From the NCBI RefSeq assembly GCF_009695865.1, contig NZ_VUNB01000005.1, forward strand, positions 124,001 through 188,000: a DNA stretch of 64,000 bases, read 5' to 3'. The translations under genes and the position numbers were made by a program. Below are positions 52,763 to 60,350 of this stretch, piece after piece. The DNA comes from Allobaileyella intestinalis. Lineage in GTDB: Bacteria > Bacillota > Clostridia > Peptostreptococcales > Anaerovoracaceae. Within the stretch, counting starts at the first letter, position 1, and each line of letters starts with the position of its first letter. The notes beneath the pieces were generated by a model, which was given only the letters and a program-made list of their open reading frames with translations, was not told the origin of the DNA and did no database searches.

Positions 52763-52912
52763 ATGAACAGAATCAAGACAATTTCTACTAGAAACCTTGC
52801 TAAGAGCGTTGTTACAGGCGGATGCGGCGAGTGCCAGACTTCTTGCCAGTCTGCAAGCAAGACTTCATGCAGTGTTGCCAACCAGCATTGCGAGCAGATC
52901 AAGGAGAAGTAG
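52763..52912 (+). CDS. SCIFF-type ranthipeptide precursor, five-Cys variant
   Basis: A 49-residue peptide with the SCIFF layout: leader MNRIKTISTRNL.., then GGCGECQTSCQSASKTSCSV and a final Cys at 43. Cysteines are at 21, 24, 28, 36 and 43. The canonical family has a sixth Cys at position 32 (QSACKTSCT); here codon 32 is AGC (Ser). Canonical Thr37 is also Ser (AGT). AGGAGG stands eight bases before the ATG. The radical SAM maturase follows after a terminator-like hairpin. The peptide is below the usual ORF size limit but certain from its family sequence and context. Its biological role in Clostridia is not settled. Confidence 0.93.
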   Translation: MNRIKTISTRNLAKSVVTGGCGECQTSCQSASKTSCSVANQHCEQIKEK

Positions 52913-52928
52913 TTGATCCGATGATCGT

Positions 52929-52952
52929 GCGCTGCTTCGGCAGCGCTTTTTT
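52929..52952 (+). terminator. hairpin between SCIFF precursor and maturase
   Basis: A perfect 7-bp stem GCGCTGC/GCAGCGC closed by a TTCG tetraloop and followed by six Ts. It is 17 bases after the precursor stop, so most transcripts should end here, leaving less maturase than peptide. Confidence 0.8.
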
Positions 52953-53012
52953 CTTGGAATTCTCATTACGCAGGAGAAGAAAAAATTTTAGAAAGCACAG
53001 GAACAATAATAC

Positions 53013-54407
53013 ATGATTCATCAGTATAAACTTAACGGTTATAACATTGTAATGGACGTGGCCAGCGGCTCTGTCCACTCTGTTGATGATGTGGCATATG
53101 ATATCATCGAAATGAAGGACCGGGGCTGGACAGATGACGATATTACAAAGGCCATCACCGGGAAATATCCAGAAGTAACCACTGGCGACGTGGAAGAGAC
53201 TCTGGAGGACATTCGCCAGCTTACAAAGGACCAGCTCCTTTTTTCAGAAGATCCCTTCGAAGGAGTTGCCGGTGAGCTGAAAATGAAACAGTCAGTGCTG
53301 AAGGCAATCTGCCTCCACGTAGCTCACGGATGCAACATGGACTGTGAATACTGCTTTGCTGGAAAAGGCGATTACAATAACAAGAAGGGAATCATGTCCC
53401 TTGAAGTAGGCAAGAGGGCACTGGATTTCCTGGTGGAGAACAGCGGGAACAGAAAGCACCTGGAAGTGGACTTTTTCGGAGGAGAGCCTCTTCTTAACTG
53501 GGATGTGTGCAAAGAGCTGGTTAAATACGGAAGAGAGCTGGAGAAGACACACAATAAAATCTTCAACTTCACCCTTACTACCAACGGCGTTCTCATTGAC
53601 GATGATGTAATTGATTTTTCAAACAAGGAAATGGGCAATGTGGTTCTCAGCCTTGACGGAAGAGAAAAAACCCACGACAGAATGCGTCACGCCAAAGATG
53701 GAAGCGGAACCTACGACAGAATAATAGGAAATTTCCAGAAGCTGGCGGCGGCAAGAGGACAGAAGCAGTACTACGTAAGAGGAACCTACACAGCATATAA
53801 TAAGGATTTCGCAGCAGATGTCATTCAGATGGCGGATCTGGGATTTAAGGAAACCAGCATTGAACCTGTAGTTTCAGACCCTGATGTGCCTTACGCTCTT
53901 CACAAGGAAGATATTCCACAGCTGTGCAAGGAGTATGAGAAACTGGCAGTGGAGATGCTGAAGAGGGAAAAGGAAGGAAATCCTTTTAACTTCTATCATT
54001 ACACTGTTGATCTTACAGGGGGACCATGTATCTACAAGAGGGTAGCCGGATGTGGAGTTGGAACTGAGTATCTGGCGGTCACTCCAACAGGAGATCTTTA
54101 TCCTTGTCATCAGTTTGTGGGAGACGACGAGTTCAAGGTAGGTGATATCTGGAATGGCATTACGGAAACAGAGATCATAGACCAGTTCAGAAACAGGAAT
54201 AATCTCTATACAAGGGATAAGTGCAAGAACTGCTTTGCCAGACTTTATTGTTCAGGAGGCTGCTGCGCTAACAACTATCATTCAAACGGTGATATCAATC
54301 AGGTTTATGACTTCGGCTGTGAGCTTCACAGAAAGCGTATTGAATGCGCTATCATGATGAAGGTGGCAGAGGAAGACATGAAACTGGAGTCGGAAAAGGA
54401 CGCATAA
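53013..54407 (+). CDS. SCIFF radical SAM maturase
   Basis: A 464-residue radical SAM/SPASM enzyme that installs thioether bonds in SCIFF peptides (homologous to CteB and Tte1186). The N-terminal ~80 residues form a RiPP-recognition-like domain. The SAM cluster motif is C107-NMD-C111-EY-C114, followed by FFGGEPLLNW. The SPASM region has Cys404, 407, 413, 417, 418, 436 and 445 (CKNC..YC..GCC..GC..EC), which would hold two auxiliary clusters. All key cysteines are present, so the enzyme looks active although its peptide is altered. The ATG at 53013 has only a weak ribosome site, in line with low expression behind the terminator. Confidence 0.93.
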   Translation: MIHQYKLNGYNIVMDVASGSVHSVDDVAYDIIEMKDRGWTDDDITKAITGKYPEVTTGDVEETLEDIRQLTKDQLLFSEDPFEGVAGELKMKQSVLKAICLHVAHGCNMDCEYCFAGKGDYNNKKGIMSLEVGKRALDFLVENSGNRKHLEVDFFGGEPLLNWDVCKELVKYGRELEKTHNKIFNFTLTTNGVLIDDDVIDFSNKEMGNVVLSLDGREKTHDRMRHAKDGSGTYDRIIGNFQKLAAARGQKQYYVRGTYTAYNKDFAADVIQMADLGFKETSIEPVVSDPDVPYALHKEDIPQLCKEYEKLAVEMLKREKEGNPFNFYHYTVDLTGGPCIYKRVAGCGVGTEYLAVTPTGDLYPCHQFVGDDEFKVGDIWNGITETEIIDQFRNRNNLYTRDKCKNCFARLYCSGGCCANNYHSNGDINQVYDFGCELHRKRIECAIMMKVAEEDMKLESEKDA

Positions 54408-54408
54408 C

Positions 54409-54456
54409 AAAACAGCATTCCCGCCCCAGATAATGGGGTACGGGAATGCTGTTTTT
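54409..54456. terminator. terminator after the SCIFF maturase
   Basis: AAAACAGCATTCCCG pairs with CGGGAATGCTGTTTTT, and the inner CCCC/GGGG extends it. It lies between convergent genes and is flanked by A and T runs, so it works on both strands. Confidence 0.85.
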
Positions 54457-54494
54457 GTGGTTCTTCAGGCTTATAGGACAAAAAACGTGTTTTG

Positions 54495-55100
54495 TTAATC
54501 CCAGTCAGCCTGGTCTGCTTCCTCCGGCAGAACGACGATCCTTGAGCCGCTGACGGCGGTCGCCTTCACCCGGGCACCTGCCGGAATGACTTTTTTTGAG
54601 ATGACCTTTACTTTTTCCCCATCAAAATCAGCAAGTCCCTTGCCGTTTATCTCGCCGACGGCCGTTCCCGTGCGACCTGCGAATTTTGATTCCAGGGCCT
54701 CCCGCCTGTTGTCTGCGGCTGTGCTGATCAGTATCTGGATTGCGATGGTGATCAGGACGAGCACTGCGGTCATAATTGGCGACAGCATGAGCAGGGCTAT
54801 GGCGATGGACACGATGATGGCGCCGTTCGCATTTGAGCCGGCGCTCTGGGATCTGCCGTACCAGAACGGGAGGTCCAGGTGCCTTTCCACGGCGAAGATC
54901 ACGATGGCGTAGATGTAGAGCAGCAGGCCGATGATGTGCAGCCACGAACCGGAAAGCGAGTAGTTGGCTGCGGTTTCCCCGGTGCGGGTATCGACTCCAA
55001 GGGCCTCTATAAGGGCTGGGATCGCGAGTCTGAAAAGACAGGTCAGCACGATTATTCCGATCACCTGACTCGGTCTGATGTGTTTGGAAAAGCGTTTCAT
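54495..55100 (-). CDS. NfeD-like membrane protein
   Basis: A 201-residue protein with about four hydrophobic helices followed by a C-terminal OB-fold NfeD domain (RTGTAVGEINGKGLADFDGEKV, then GARVKATAVSGSRIVVL). NfeD proteins partner with SPFH/stomatin-type membrane proteins, none of which is seen here. The ATG at 55100 has GGAGGTG five bases upstream; the frame continues 43 codons further with a low-complexity, unlikely leader. Codon use is clearly richer in G/C at third positions than in its neighbours, and the upstream DNA is GC-rich too, with a CTGAGAGGTCCAC direct repeat at about 55116-55142. This suggests acquisition by transfer. Confidence 0.75.
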   Translation of the reverse strand: MKRFSKHIRPSQVIGIIVLTCLFRLAIPALIEALGVDTRTGETAANYSLSGSWLHIIGLLLYIYAIVIFAVERHLDLPFWYGRSQSAGSNANGAIIVSIAIALLMLSPIMTAVLVLITIAIQILISTAADNRREALESKFAGRTGTAVGEINGKGLADFDGEKVKVISKKVIPAGARVKATAVSGSRIVVLPEEADQADWD

Positions 55101-55296
55101 TAGACACCTCCGTTTCTGAGAGGTCCACTCTGAGAGGTCCACGGGCTCGCGGCGGCGCCTGAATCTGTTTGTGCCAGCCGGTGCCGTTGGCGGTTGCCAG
55201 TGCTGTGGACTCTCTTCCTGATCCCACATATATCACAAAAAAACTTCGGTGTAAATGAAAAAAAAGCACATTTTTCGGATATCCCTCTCCCTTGCA

Positions 55297-56247
55297 TTAG
55301 AGGAAAAGCTTTGTGAGAACGATCATCCACACTGGAAGGGTCACTATGGAAATGAGGGTGGATGTTGCCACGCATTCTGCCATCAGGCCGGAGTCCCTGT
55401 TTTCTCTTGCGGCCAGTGCAACGCTTATTACAGCTGTAGGGAAGGTCATGCAGAGGACGCTGGCCAGTTTTACTACAGGCGCTACTGGAAGAGGAAGCAT
55501 GATGAGCAGGGTGATTACAGGCACGATGACCAGCTTCATCAGGGATGTAAAAAGAATCTTCGGGTTTGTGAAGTGGTCGGTGAAACGGCCTTCAGTCAGC
55601 TTTATTCCCACGATTATCATGGAAACCGGTATGCATACGTTTGCCAGGGTGGTTACGATGTTGAGGGCGTACTCAGGCAGCTTGATGCGGGCAAAGAGCA
55701 TGATGATGGAAACTACTGCGGAGATTGTCAGAACGTTGATGAAGGGAAGAATGGCCTTTCTGAATGTGACTTTTCCGTTAAATTTCTTCAGGCCGAAGTT
55801 AAACTGCATGATGGCCATGATGTAGAGATAGAGATTGAAGGCGATGTTCTGAATAACCACGTAGTAAAAAACTGTGTCGCCAAAAACAGACTGAGCTATT
55901 GGAAAGCCCATGAATCCTGAGTTGCAGGCCGTCATTCCAACAGCGAGAACATTGGCCTTAGCCTTGTCTTCCATTCCTGTGCGACGTGAAATCCAGAGGG
56001 TCAGTGCAGACATAAGGATAAACAGGGCGATGGACAGGAAAAATGTGATAAGGGTATTGCGAAAAAGGCTGTCGTTCAGCCGGCGGCTGGTAATAGATGA
56101 TATCAGCAGGCATGGAGATGCTATGTTGAGCACCAGCATATTAAGAGCAGGCACCGAATCCTGACGGATGAGGCCGCCTTTGCAGGCGAAAAAACCCACT
56201 CCTATATAAATGAAAACCACTAGAACCTTGCTGATAATTACTAACAT
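55297..56247 (-). CDS. AEC-family transporter
   Basis: A 316-residue permease of the auxin efflux carrier (AEC) family, with about ten helices in two five-helix halves. The N-terminal helix (VLVVFIYIGVGFFACKGGLI) with LNMLVLNIASPCLLISS, and the later ACNSGFMGFPIAQSVFG stretch, are typical. Bacterial members move malate, malonate or other organic acids. The ATG at 56247 follows GGTGG by eight bases; a GTG four codons earlier is also possible. The gene is monocistronic and its substrate cannot be told. Confidence 0.82.
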   Translation of the reverse strand: MLVIISKVLVVFIYIGVGFFACKGGLIRQDSVPALNMLVLNIASPCLLISSITSRRLNDSLFRNTLITFFLSIALFILMSALTLWISRRTGMEDKAKANVLAVGMTACNSGFMGFPIAQSVFGDTVFYYVVIQNIAFNLYLYIMAIMQFNFGLKKFNGKVTFRKAILPFINVLTISAVVSIIMLFARIKLPEYALNIVTTLANVCIPVSMIIVGIKLTEGRFTDHFTNPKILFTSLMKLVIVPVITLLIMLPLPVAPVVKLASVLCMTFPTAVISVALAARENRDSGLMAECVATSTLISIVTLPVWMIVLTKLFL

Positions 56248-56435
56248 GTGATAAACCACCCTTTATTGATAATGATATTTATGAAATTTCACAAAAACTG
56301 TTTTTATAATACTCCTTAAACGTTTATCTTTGCAACCGCTCATGATATAATCAATAAGATTATTTCTGAATATTTGAGGATACATTTGCTTTAAGGAGCA
56401 GATTTAATTTTAAATAGAAGGACCGGACAGTAGAA

Positions 56436-57026
56436 ATGAACAAAGTTATTCTGGCCTCACGTAACGAGGGTAAGATACGGGAAATCGGAGAAATTCTCAG
56501 CAAGTTTGGCATGGTTGCCGTCTCCAGAGATGATTATGGAATCGACAAGTTTGAGGTGGAGGAAACAGGAGAGACCTTTGAGGAGAATTCCTATATAAAA
56601 GCAAAGGCAATACTGGATATTGCAGGAGTTCCTACCATCGCAGATGACAGCGGCCTTGAGGTTGACTGCATAGGGGGCAGGCCGGGAGTGTATTCCGCCA
56701 GGTTTGCCGGACCAGGCTGCACTCCTTATGACAATAATGTTAAACTCCTGGGACTTATGAAGCATATTCCGGAAGAGGAAAGAACTGCCAGATTTGTTTC
56801 TGTTATAACCATGCTGTTCCCTGATGGGAGAAAGCTGGTTGCAAGAGGGGAGTGTAAAGGAAGAATCGCAGAAGAGATGAGAGGTGAGGGTGGATTTGGT
56901 TACGATCCACTGTTTATCCCTGAAGGATTCAGCAAGACTTTCGGAGAAATGACTGCCGATGAAAAAAATTCTGTGAGCCACAGAGGAAGGTCTCTGGCAA
57001 GGCTTGAGGAGATGTTAGGTGAATAA
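56436..57026 (+). CDS. rdgB: XTP/dITP diphosphatase (RdgB/HAM1)
   Basis: A 196-residue housecleaning pyrophosphatase that removes deaminated purine nucleotides. Family motifs are LASRNEGKIREIGEIL, VEETGETFEENSYIKA, ADDSGLEVD, FGYDPLFIPEG and SHRGRSLARL. The length is normal. Its stop overlaps the GTG start of the following membrane-protein gene, so the two are coupled. The ribosome site (AGAAGGA) is somewhat far from the ATG. Confidence 0.94.
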   Translation: MNKVILASRNEGKIREIGEILSKFGMVAVSRDDYGIDKFEVEETGETFEENSYIKAKAILDIAGVPTIADDSGLEVDCIGGRPGVYSARFAGPGCTPYDNNVKLLGLMKHIPEEERTARFVSVITMLFPDGRKLVARGECKGRIAEEMRGEGGFGYDPLFIPEGFSKTFGEMTADEKNSVSHRGRSLARLEEMLGE

Positions 57027-58230
57027 ACTGAAGGAGCTGAAAGAAAAGGCTCGTTTTCACAAGATGAGCTGTCATAACAGGTCCGGAAGGGAGAAACTTA
57101 ATAAGGATAAGTTCATAAGAATGGGGTTTCACATCTGGAGGCAGTTTGACGATCCTTACTACACCGGATTTGCTGCTCAGATAGCCTACTTTTTCTTTAT
57201 GTCCAGCATGCCTACTATGGTGGTTCTGTCTCAGTTCCTGGGACTCTTCGATGTATCCCTGGATGTTATCAGAGACTGGCTGGATTCACATGTGGCAACT
57301 GAGGTCAGCAGCTTTGTAATGGGTCTTTTTACCGCATCGTCGGTGAAGCTGACCAACATAGTGCTGACTGTGCTGGCTTTATGGGCCGCATCTGGATTGG
57401 AGTTTTCCCTTGCAAGGCTGACCACCTATTCCCTTACTGAAGGAACTTACAGGTTCAGTTTCTGGAGTGAAAGGCTGAAGGCAATTCCGACAGCTATTAT
57501 GACCATAATGGCCATTGCTTTTACCCTGTCTATATACGTATACGGCGAGGAACTATTCCTCAAAATCGTATCAAACAACCATGTGGCAAGACTTCTGGTA
57601 GCCATGAGACTGCCTATAGCCGCAGGACTTTTTTTCCTGATGCTGATGATGAACTATTATATTCTGCCGAGGGTAAAAGTGCCGCTGAAATGCATTATTC
57701 CGGGAACGGTTCTGGCTATGCTGGGAATCATGCTGATTACGTTTTTTTACGCAATCTATATTTCCTATATTGCAAATTACAACATCCTCTACGGAGCTTT
57801 TGCCAACATAGTTGCTCTCATGCTCTGGTTTTATCTGATTTCCTGGGTTCTTTGCATCGGAATGATGTTCAACAAGGCCTGGGATGATGTAATGGGAAGA
57901 AATCTTCTCACCAGGGACAAGATTATTCATTATATTGAAAAGCAGATGGGCGATGACAAAAGCGACTACAGGAAGCTTATAATCACAGATGAAGACGATG
58001 AAGATGGAAATCCTGAAACTATTGCTGTAAAAATGAGCAGGCAGTTTGTGCGGGGATACAGCGAGGAAAGAGATCTGGAGATCCAGCGGAGAAAAAGAGA
58101 GCGGCAGCGCCAGGCAGAGGAGTATGTGCGCAATGCCATTGAGGAAGCGAAGAAAAACGCCACCAAGGATAAAATCATTGAACCGGTTATTTCGGCCAGT
58201 GATGATGAGGAAGATGGCAGGATGAACTGA
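57019..58230 (+). CDS. YihY/BrkB-family membrane protein
   Basis: A 403-residue inner-membrane protein of the YihY/virulence-factor BrkB family (often misnamed ribonuclease BN), with six helices. Typical stretches are FAAQIAYFFFMSSMPTMVV, ALWAASGLEFSLARL, LPRVKVPLKCIIPGTVLA and LMLWFYLISWVLCIG. A long polar, charged tail of about 100 residues follows the last helix. The GTG start overlaps the rdgB stop and has GGAG seven bases before it. Function is unknown. The lipid-kinase gene follows after two bases. Confidence 0.85.
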   Translation: MNKLKELKEKARFHKMSCHNRSGREKLNKDKFIRMGFHIWRQFDDPYYTGFAAQIAYFFFMSSMPTMVVLSQFLGLFDVSLDVIRDWLDSHVATEVSSFVMGLFTASSVKLTNIVLTVLALWAASGLEFSLARLTTYSLTEGTYRFSFWSERLKAIPTAIMTIMAIAFTLSIYVYGEELFLKIVSNNHVARLLVAMRLPIAAGLFFLMLMMNYYILPRVKVPLKCIIPGTVLAMLGIMLITFFYAIYISYIANYNILYGAFANIVALMLWFYLISWVLCIGMMFNKAWDDVMGRNLLTRDKIIHYIEKQMGDDKSDYRKLIITDEDDEDGNPETIAVKMSRQFVRGYSEERDLEIQRRKRERQRQAEEYVRNAIEEAKKNATKDKIIEPVISASDDEEDGRMN

Positions 58231-58232
58231 TT

Positions 58233-59168
58233 ATGACAGAAAAAAATATTGAATTGACAACAGACAGAAAAAAACTTCTTTTTATTCTGAATCCGAAAGC
58301 AGGCACCATGCAGGCTGTAAGATATCTGGCAGATATTTTGCAGATTTTCAGTGACGCAGGTTATCTCACATCTGTTTTGATGACTGCAAAATCAGGAGAT
58401 GCAAGAGATTTTGCTGCGGCCTATGCCTGGGACATGGACAGGATTGTCTGCTCAGGCGGTGACGGAACTCTAAACGAAGTAATTGAAGGGGTGCTTTCTG
58501 TAAAATCCACAGTGGAAATCGGATATATTCCGGCAGGAAGTACAAATGACTTTGGTGCAAGTGTGGGGCTTCCAAGGGGAATTACTGATGCGGCTTATGT
58601 TGCTGCTAACGGGAAACCAATGAAGCTGGACGTAGGTTCATTCAACGGCCGCTACTTCTCCTACGTGGCTTCCTTCGGTGCCTTTACAAGCACATCTTAT
58701 TCGGTTCCCCAGAACCTGAAAAACATAATGGGCCATACTGCCTACATGCTTCAGGGAATCAGGGATGTAATCAACATCAAACCTGTAATGGCAAAGTTTA
58801 TAGTGGACGAGGGAACTCCAAATGAACGGATCTTCCAGGGAGAATATATCTTCGGTGCTGTTTGCAATTCCACTTCTGTAGGCGGACTGCTGAAACTGGA
58901 TAATTTCGATGTTGATATGAATGACGGAATGATGGAGCTTCTACTTATTCAGAAGCCGAACAATCTGATTGAGCTGAACAACATCGCAATCTCTCTCCTC
59001 GACGGGCAGCTGAAGGCCAGCGAGATTACTTTTTTCAGCGCAAGAAATATCGACGTGAGGATAGAACCGGGAACTCCGTGGACTCTTGACGGTGAGTACG
59101 AAAAAGGCGATACGAACATTGAAATCAGAACTATCCGGAGCGCCGTAAATCTTATAACTGACAGATAA
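58233..59168 (+). CDS. diacylglycerol/lipid kinase family protein
   Basis: A 311-residue enzyme of the DagK/YegS/LCB5 type that phosphorylates a lipid. Motifs are FILNPKAGT (N-terminal), CSGGDGTLNEVIEG (the GGDGT catalytic loop) and YIPAGSTNDFGASVGLP (the G-S-T-N-D-F loop). The C-terminal beta domain ends with WTLDGEYEKG (usual D-G-E). It is co-transcribed with rdgB and the YihY gene. Confidence 0.9.
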   Translation: MTEKNIELTTDRKKLLFILNPKAGTMQAVRYLADILQIFSDAGYLTSVLMTAKSGDARDFAAAYAWDMDRIVCSGGDGTLNEVIEGVLSVKSTVEIGYIPAGSTNDFGASVGLPRGITDAAYVAANGKPMKLDVGSFNGRYFSYVASFGAFTSTSYSVPQNLKNIMGHTAYMLQGIRDVINIKPVMAKFIVDEGTPNERIFQGEYIFGAVCNSTSVGGLLKLDNFDVDMNDGMMELLLIQKPNNLIELNNIAISLLDGQLKASEITFFSARNIDVRIEPGTPWTLDGEYEKGDTNIEIRTIRSAVNLITDR

Positions 59169-59246
59169 GTCTAATATTATATAAAAGAAGAATGCATTTT
59201 GCAGGAATGGTATTGCCTGATGTAATCTGAAGGGGAGAGTTTTATT

Positions 59247-59738
59247 ATGAAAGACGAGAAAAAGAAGGGGTTCATAGCTGAATTCAAGGAGTTTATTTCA
59301 AGAGGAAATGTGCTGGACATGGCTGTGGGCGTTATTGTAGGTGGTGCATTTACTGCCATCGTAACTTCGCTGGTAAACGATATTCTCATGCCGCTTATTG
59401 GACTGCTCACAGGCGGCGCTGATTTCAGCTCCCTGAAAGTCACAGTAGGAAACCCTATTGGAGATGTGGCACCGGCAACAATTAACTACGGCATGTTTAT
59501 TCAGCAGGTTGTAAACTTCCTGATAGTTGCCTTCGTGATTTTTGCGGTTATTAAATCCATCAACAAATTCAGAAGAAAAGATGAGCCGGCTGAAGAGCCA
59601 GAACCAGAATCAGAGACACCGGAAGAAGTTCTGCTCATGAGAGAGATCAGAGATCTTCTTGCCGGAGGAGAAACTGCAGATGCAGTAAGAGCGAAAATGT
59701 CCGCAGAAACATCAAAAGAGACAGATGTAGAAAATTAG
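59247..59738 (+). CDS. mscL: large-conductance mechanosensitive channel
   Basis: A 163-residue channel that opens under hypo-osmotic stress. TM1 contains RGNVLDMAVGVIVGGAF and TM2 is QQVVNFLIVAFVIFAVI. Between them lies a periplasmic-type loop (TGGADFSSLKVTVGN). The C-terminal part is longer and more acidic than usual (PAEEPEPESETPEEVLLMREIRDLL, then ~30 residues). AGGGGAG precedes the ATG. It ends at a strong terminator. Confidence 0.94.
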   Translation: MKDEKKKGFIAEFKEFISRGNVLDMAVGVIVGGAFTAIVTSLVNDILMPLIGLLTGGADFSSLKVTVGNPIGDVAPATINYGMFIQQVVNFLIVAFVIFAVIKSINKFRRKDEPAEEPEPESETPEEVLLMREIRDLLAGGETADAVRAKMSAETSKETDVEN

Positions 59739-59792
59739 TAAAAGCAGAAATAATTAAAAAAATAGAATTGAATAGAGAATAGACGGAATTCC

Positions 59793-59820
59793 GGGGAAGG
59801 CAGTTTGCCTTCCCTTTTTT
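59793..59820 (+). terminator. terminator after mscL
   Basis: GGGAAGGC, a 5-base loop and GCCTTCCC are followed by TTTTTT. Confidence 0.85.
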
Positions 59821-60117
59821 GTGCTGCTTGCGGGGGCGGATGAGGGGAGATGAGGCGAGATTCCAATTCAACTTTATTCCAGTCCGTAAAGGTCCGGGGC
59901 CCTCTGCCATAGCCATATAAATCCCAAAATTATCAATCAATTAACAATTTTGTATGTTTGCATAAAGAAATCAAAATTAAAATATGTATAAACATAAATA
60001 AAATATTCATACCGGCGATTTCCTTACAGCGAAGCCGAACTTTGAATACTAAATGCAAAATACACCAAATGGATAAAGTAATCAATTTATGTATTTATAT
60101 ACACACAAAAATCCGTA
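59821..60117. other. AT-rich intergenic stretch with no gene
   Basis: This is the first part of a gap of about 530 bases before the peptide transporter. I see no gene in it. It holds one copy of the CCTTACAGCG core (about 60024) shared with the repeats near 38.3 kb. The remaining DNA is very AT-rich. Confidence 0.5.
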
Positions 60118-60146
60118 TTGACAATAGGCGAATAAAATGGTAATAC
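60118..60146 (+). promoter_or_regulatory. promoter of the POT transporter gene
   Basis: A perfect TTGACA (60118-60123), a 17-base spacer and TAATAC (60141-60146). The resulting leader of about 195 bases has an imperfect GAATGAATATC/GATATTTATTC hairpin at about 60279-60304 and could carry regulation. A second possible promoter (TTTACA/ATAAAC, about 60233-60261) lies further downstream. Confidence 0.6.
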
Positions 60147-60350
60147 CCTTGAAAATAAAGGGATAAACCACAATAATTACCTGGATGAATCTACTTTTGA
60201 AAAATATATACATACAAAAACAAAAGTTTTGATTTACAATTATATCGCCTGTGTGATAAACTACTGTCGAAATGGTGAATGAATATCTTTGGATATTTAT
60301 TCAAAACGCATTTATTACGTTAATGTTTGTTAGCTTTATGGAGGTACGAA

